Source: Vulcanimicrobiota bacterium
Lineage (GTDB): Bacteria; Vulcanimicrobiota; Vulcanimicrobiia; Vulcanimicrobiales; Vulcanimicrobiaceae
NCBI GenBank assembly: GCA_030040695.1
Contig: JASHTE010000103.1
Location: 1-10,425, forward strand
DNA length: 10,425 nucleotides
Reading direction: 5' to 3'
Shown: in pieces, positions 7,067-10,425 of the stretch
Numbering within the stretch: the first letter of the stretch is position 1
Layout: each line of letters opens with the position of its first letter
Position numbers and translations under genes: made by a program
Notes under the pieces: model-generated
Database searches by the model: none
Told to the model about the DNA's origin: nothing
The model's input: the letters and a program-made list of their open reading frames with translations, nothing else

Positions 7067-7081
7067 TTGGAATCATTCCAA
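7067..7081. promoter_or_regulatory. Perfect 15-base palindrome at the start of the AraC-family gene
   Basis: TTGGAAT-C-ATTCCAA has seven-base arms around a single central base and ends six bases before ATG 7088. If translation starts at that ATG, the site lies in the leader, where a bound protein would block transcription or initiation, consistent with autoregulation. If TTG 7067 is the start, the palindrome is coding. One palindrome of this kind is not rare by chance in 10 kb, so position is the main argument. Confidence 0.3.
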
Positions 7082-7969
7082 ACCCTCATGGAGAGATTCA
7101 CGAAGAGTCCGGGCAACGAGGTCATGCAGTATTCCGTTAGGGCGACAAGCGACGGTCGCATGTGGAACGGCCTCGACGCTTTTACCTGCGATTGTTTCGG
7201 TGGAACCGTCGAGCGCCCACCGTCGACGACGTATCGAGTCGCCATGCACTTGAGCCGTCCGATCACCGCAACCTGCACGATCGGCGGCCCGGCGGTTCGA
7301 AGCCTCATCGGGCCGGGAACGCTCGATATTATCCCGCTCGGCTATCCGGCTTCATGGATCGACGAGGGACCTGCGCGAGTCGTCAGCGCCAACATGAGCC
7401 CTGCCTTCGTGCGCTCTGCCGCGGAGGAGATCGGCGTCAACCCGGATACGATCGCGATCGCGCCGCGTGTGCACGTGAACGATCCCATTCTCGAGCACTT
7501 GAGCTGGACGCTCGCCGCGGAGCTCGAAGAGCGAGACCGGCATGACGCCTTTTTCGCCGAAAGTCTCGCGAACGCCATGGCGATCCATCTCCTGCGCCGG
7601 TACTCGGTGGCACGAACGGTGCGCCTGCAGCAGCGCCTCTCGCGAAGGCAACTTGACGCCGTCGTCGAGCATGTCAACGAGAATCTTGCCTCAGATCTTT
7701 CTCTCTCGCAGCTCGCCAATGTCGCCGGCGTGAGCACGTCGTACTTCACCGTCCTTTTCAAGCGCGCGACCGGTGTCTCCGTACACCAATACGTGATGCG
7801 CTGCCGCATCGACCATGCGATGCGCATGCTCGCCCGCGGTGACGCTCGGCTCGCTGAAGTGGCGCACGATACCGGCTTCACCGACCAGAGCCACATGGCC
7901 CGATGCATGCGCCGCCTCGTCGGCACGACGCCTGCTGCATTCTCTCGGGAGTTCCGCGAGCAAGCATAA
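7067..7969 (+). CDS. AraC-family transcriptional regulator
   Basis: The product is 300 residues, typical for the family. The C-terminal third (about 190-298) is the AraC/XylS double helix-turn-helix domain. The first HTH is LSLSQLANVAGVSTSYFTVL (211-230) followed by FKRATGVSVHQYV. The second is RLAEVAHDTGFTDQSHMARC (261-280), ending in the family signature RRLVGTTPAAFSREF. The N-terminal 180 residues should be a ligand-binding or dimerisation domain, but no specific subfamily is recognisable. Start choice is uncertain. TTG 7067 has AGGG four bases upstream, while ATG 7088 has no Shine-Dalgarno but follows a perfect TTGGAAT-C-ATTCCAA palindrome by six bases; the ATG would shorten the protein by seven residues. 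It is divergent from the receptor operon and co-directional with the thioredoxin gene 68 bases downstream. It most likely controls one or both, and possibly itself; that is inferred from position. Confidence 0.92.
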   Translation: MESFQTLMERFTKSPGNEVMQYSVRATSDGRMWNGLDAFTCDCFGGTVERPPSTTYRVAMHLSRPITATCTIGGPAVRSLIGPGTLDIIPLGYPASWIDEGPARVVSANMSPAFVRSAAEEIGVNPDTIAIAPRVHVNDPILEHLSWTLAAELEERDRHDAFFAESLANAMAIHLLRRYSVARTVRLQQRLSRRQLDAVVEHVNENLASDLSLSQLANVAGVSTSYFTVLFKRATGVSVHQYVMRCRIDHAMRMLARGDARLAEVAHDTGFTDQSHMARCMRRLVGTTPAAFSREFREQA

Positions 7970-8037
7970 GGTTCTCCCGTCGTCTCCTCCGTTTATCCAA
8001 GACGAGACGTTGCCGGCGGCTCCATGATGGGCGCACG

Positions 8038-9129
8038 ATGCCACCCGTCCATGCGAAACTACTCCAACGAGCGGGCCTCGCGCTCGCAACGCTCGTGCTC
8101 GTTCCAATCTGCGCTCCAGCGCAGCTCGCCATCGACAGCATCGGCATCCCGTCCTTCGACGGCAACACCGGTTGGATCAACTCCGCGCCGTTGACGCCCG
8201 ACGACGTGCGCGGGAAGACCGTGCTCGTCGATTTCTTCGAGTATACCTGCTTGAACTGCCTACGCACGTTGCCGTATCTACGCGAGTGGTACAGGAGATA
8301 TCACAAGTACGGGTTCGAGATCGTGAGCGTACAGACGCCCGAGTTTCATTTCTCCGGAGCGTCGGGCAACGTCGAGGCAGCGGCGCGACGTTTGGGGATC
8401 ACGTGGCCCATCGTCATCGACGCACACGACGCCATCTGGAATCGCTATCACGTCGACGGTTGGCCGCACGAGTTTCTCTTCGCGCCCAACGAACAGCTCG
8501 TCGAAAGCTTTTCCGGCGAGGGCGGTTACCCGGATACCGAGCGCAAGATCCAGCTCATCCTGAAGGTAACACAGCCGAGCCTCGACCTGCCGCCAATTAT
8601 GGCGCTCTTACCGGAGGACAGCTACGACAAGCCCGGCGCGATCTGTTATCCGCAGACTCCGGAGCTGCTCGTTGGAAGACGAGCGATCGCCGATGCTCCC
8701 TCGCGAGATAGCGGCATGCAGGCGGAATACGTCGATCCGGGGGGCGCGCACAGAGATGGCGCAGTGTACTTACAGGGACTATGGAGTCTCACGAGCGAGG
8801 CGGCCGTCTCAGACTCCGCAAACGGGTACTTCGCAATATCCTATCACGCGGTGCAGGTTGACGTGATCATGAAGCCCGAGAGTGTGCCCGTTCGCGTCGA
8901 CGCAACGCTCGACGGTAAGCCGATACCGCGACAGTTTGCCGGTAGCGACGTTCAGTACGACAGTGCCGGGAACTCATACATCGAGGTGGGTGAAGCGCGC
9001 GACTACGACGTCATCGGAGTCGGCGCCGCGTGGGCGCCGGAACGCGAGCTTCGGCTGTCGCCGCGCGCGCCGGGCATTGGGATTTACGACGTCGCGTTCG
9101 AATCATGCGAGGTGCCTGGCTCGCACTAG
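8038..9129 (+). CDS. Exported thioredoxin-fold protein resembling the C-terminal half of DipZ
   Basis: From ATG 8038 the product is 363 residues. A signal peptide is seen: basic start, then LALATLVLVPICAPA, with cleavage likely near residue 28. No proper lipobox surrounds the Cys. A thioredoxin-like domain spans about 36-178: LVDFFEYTCLNCLRTLPYL with the CLNC active site (Cys71, Cys74), then VSVQTPEFHF, GITWPIVID, and WPHEFLF carrying the expected cis-proline (Pro143). This order matches the periplasmic thioredoxin part of DipZ-type proteins. The C-terminal domain (about 200-360) begins with TPELLVG, like the TPETYLG link in DipZ, and is beta-rich in the manner of the carbohydrate-binding-like module there. 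The CcdA-type membrane half of DipZ is absent. The likely role is extracytoplasmic disulfide exchange. An upstream in-frame ATG at 7903 would overlap the AraC gene and put 45 basic residues before the signal peptide, so 8038 is preferred. The gene is 68 bases after the AraC gene. Confidence 0.86.
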   Translation: MPPVHAKLLQRAGLALATLVLVPICAPAQLAIDSIGIPSFDGNTGWINSAPLTPDDVRGKTVLVDFFEYTCLNCLRTLPYLREWYRRYHKYGFEIVSVQTPEFHFSGASGNVEAAARRLGITWPIVIDAHDAIWNRYHVDGWPHEFLFAPNEQLVESFSGEGGYPDTERKIQLILKVTQPSLDLPPIMALLPEDSYDKPGAICYPQTPELLVGRRAIADAPSRDSGMQAEYVDPGGAHRDGAVYLQGLWSLTSEAAVSDSANGYFAISYHAVQVDVIMKPESVPVRVDATLDGKPIPRQFAGSDVQYDSAGNSYIEVGEARDYDVIGVGAAWAPERELRLSPRAPGIGIYDVAFESCEVPGSH

Positions 9130-10425
9130 CGATACATTCCTCGCCGCAGGCTCCACGCTTGCGCATTCCATCCTTCACTGATGCCGTTGGGAGCGAAGCC
9201 GCGCAGACGCGGGCCAAGGACGTAGAGCATGCTCGTGTCAGCCAAGAACGCCGCGGGCTGGTCGCGCAACAGGAGTTGCTCGATCTCATCGTAGGCGCGC
9301 TTGCGAACGGCGCGGTCGAAGCTCGATAGCGCCACTTGCTGCAAGCTTTCCATGCGCTTCGAGCAGTAGCGCGTCACGTTGTCGCCGCCGGGCGGGATCG
9401 TGCTGCAAAGCCAAAGGGCGGAATCATCGGGGTCCGCCCCATCGGTCCAGGTGATGAGCGCGGTGTCGAAGGTGCCGCGGGCGAGCACGCCGCCGTCACC
9501 TGCGGCGGCGAAGAGCTGTGCGGCGGCATACGGCTTCAGCCGCAACTCGACGCCAACCGCGCGAAGCTGTTGCTGCAGCTCCTCGGCGAGCGCAAGCGAG
9601 CTCGCACTGCCCGCCGAGTACGCGAGCTCGAATGTGAGCATGCCGCGGCTCCAGCCGGCGGCACGCTGGAGTGATTCGCTCCGCGCCGGGTCGTAAGCCA
9701 CGGGGCGCAGTCTCGGATCGAAGGCCCACGAGAAGGGAGTGAGGTCGCCCCGCGCCACGCGTGCAGTGCCGAATGCCGTACCACGAATGAGAGCGGCTCG
9801 GTCGATTGCAAATGAAAGCGCACGTCGAACGCGTACGTCGCGCAGCACCGGTCGAGAGGTGTTGAATGCGAGCTCCACCCAGGCGGGCGCCATCGCCTGA
9901 TAGCCTACGATCCCGGGCTCTCCCACCATGAGATGATAGAAGAGGGGCGGGACCTCGACTGCAAGGTCGGCCGCGCTTGTGCGCATCATCGCCACCGTCG
10001 TCTGTGGATTTGAGACTACGTACAGAATGATGCGCGCGACTCGCGGTGCCCCGCGAAAGTAGGAGCGATTCGCACTCAGCACGATCTCGTCGCCGCGACG
10101 CCACGAGGCGAGGCGAAAGGGCCCGGTCCCGACCGGAGCAGCGTTGAACGCGACCTCGCCGAGATTCGAAGAACGTGAGAGCAGATGTTTCGGCAGAATC
10201 CGGTATGGAGTAGCGCTCTCGCTGAAAAACGTTTCGACGATCGGAGGAAAGAGTCGCCTCATATGAAGGACGACCGTATGCGCGTCGGGCGTCTCGATCG
10301 AAGCGACCTCGTCGTAGCCCTGCCGCGAGAGAACGGGATTGGCGCCGTCCATGATCGCTCGCCACGTGAACGCTACGTCGGCGCTCGTGAACGGAGCCCC
10401 GTCCTGCCAGAGAACGCCATGCCTG
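9126..10425 (-). CDS. ABC transporter family 5 solute-binding protein (OppA/DppA-like), 5' end outside window
   Basis: The minus strand is open from the window's right edge to a TAG at 9126-9128, giving 432 visible residues. The first visible residues read RHGVLWQDGAPFTSADVAFTW, the hallmark near-N-terminal motif of family 5 extracytoplasmic solute-binding proteins, so the true start lies upstream and roughly the first 80-120 residues with any signal peptide are missing. Later family features are GYDEVASIETPDAHTVVLHM, PVGTGPFRLASWRRGDEIVL followed by NRSYFRGAP, RRALSFAIDRAALI, and the C-terminal RLRGFAPNG with the tryptophan-containing tail. These proteins capture oligopeptides, dipeptides, nickel or other small ligands for ABC importers; the ligand cannot be told from sequence. 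An ATG at 10352 is internal, because the conserved motif lies upstream of it. Permease genes are not in the window and may lie to the right. The stop codon overlaps that of the convergent thioredoxin gene. Confidence 0.92.
   Translation of the reverse strand, partial: RHGVLWQDGAPFTSADVAFTWRAIMDGANPVLSRQGYDEVASIETPDAHTVVLHMRRLFPPIVETFFSESATPYRILPKHLLSRSSNLGEVAFNAAPVGTGPFRLASWRRGDEIVLSANRSYFRGAPRVARIILYVVSNPQTTVAMMRTSAADLAVEVPPLFYHLMVGEPGIVGYQAMAPAWVELAFNTSRPVLRDVRVRRALSFAIDRAALIRGTAFGTARVARGDLTPFSWAFDPRLRPVAYDPARSESLQRAAGWSRGMLTFELAYSAGSASSLALAEELQQQLRAVGVELRLKPYAAAQLFAAAGDGGVLARGTFDTALITWTDGADPDDSALWLCSTIPPGGDNVTRYCSKRMESLQQVALSSFDRAVRKRAYDEIEQLLLRDQPAAFLADTSMLYVLGPRLRGFAPNGISEGWNAQAWSLRRGMYR

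Noticed and set aside
6913..7308. Minus-strand 131-codon frame upstream of the receptor, which would explain the hairpin at 6847-6881 as its terminator
   Set aside because: Most of it lies antisense to the AraC gene, its composition is non-protein-like and no family motif is visible.
7981..8009. CGTCTC...GAGACG inverted repeat between the AraC and thioredoxin genes
   Set aside because: Arms are only six bases with a 17-base spacer and no T-tract, as expected by chance.
7903..8037. Upstream extension of the thioredoxin gene to ATG 7903
   Set aside because: It would overlap the AraC coding region by 67 bases and add a basic, unstructured 45-residue stretch before a good signal peptide.
9496..10365. 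Minus-strand 289-codon frame within the solute-binding gene
   Set aside because: It overlaps the true frame carrying the family 5 motifs, and its translation is low-complexity Arg/Ser/Ala.

Overview
The window is GC-rich bacterial chromosome from a diderm (outer-membrane) organism. It carries a TonB-dependent receptor with an N-terminal carboxypeptidase-regulatory-like domain, a transmembrane winged-helix/TPR regulator, a DoxX-like protein and a DipZ-like thioredoxin. From general familiarity, the receptor's style (fused regulatory-like domain, plug with VVVHGENPFF and LQELQIYTGGGP motifs, Gly/Tyr/Asn-rich barrel) resembles receptors that are abundant in Candidatus Eremiobacterota/Vulcanimicrobiota. 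That assignment is an inference, not proven here. No rRNA, tRNA, CRISPR array, insertion sequence or prophage gene was seen.

Layout. (1) Positions 1-1032, minus: a 3'-truncated regulator with a winged-helix DNA-binding domain, one membrane helix and TPR-like repeats. (2) Positions 1172-2065, plus: a divergently transcribed, unrecognised two-helix membrane protein with a cytoplasmic helical part. (3) Positions 2045-6697, minus: a likely two-gene operon, a 1269-residue TonB-dependent receptor followed after 30 bases by an internally duplicated DoxX-like membrane protein. The DoxX-like gene converges on gene 2 and overlaps it by 21 bases. (4) Positions 6698-7066: a regulatory intergenic region with a strong hairpin and a 20-base-period direct repeat. 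(5) Positions 7067-7969 and 8038-9129, plus: an AraC-family regulator and an exported thioredoxin-like protein resembling the C-terminal half of DipZ. (6) Positions 9126-10425, minus: a family 5 (oligopeptide/dipeptide/nickel type) solute-binding protein whose 5' end is outside the window. Its stop codon shares a palindromic CTAG with the thioredoxin stop.

How the genes may fit together. The AraC-like regulator is well placed to control the divergent receptor operon. The receptor has 18 cysteines, all in closely spaced clusters in its barrel part, which suggests disulfide-stabilised surface loops. An exported CxxC thioredoxin-fold protein lies just across the shared control region, and a DoxX-like protein lies downstream. 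A redox-linked outer-membrane uptake locus is the most interesting reading, but it is a hypothesis. The solute-binding protein probably belongs to a separate import operon entering from the right, and the first regulator to a separate unit entering from the left.
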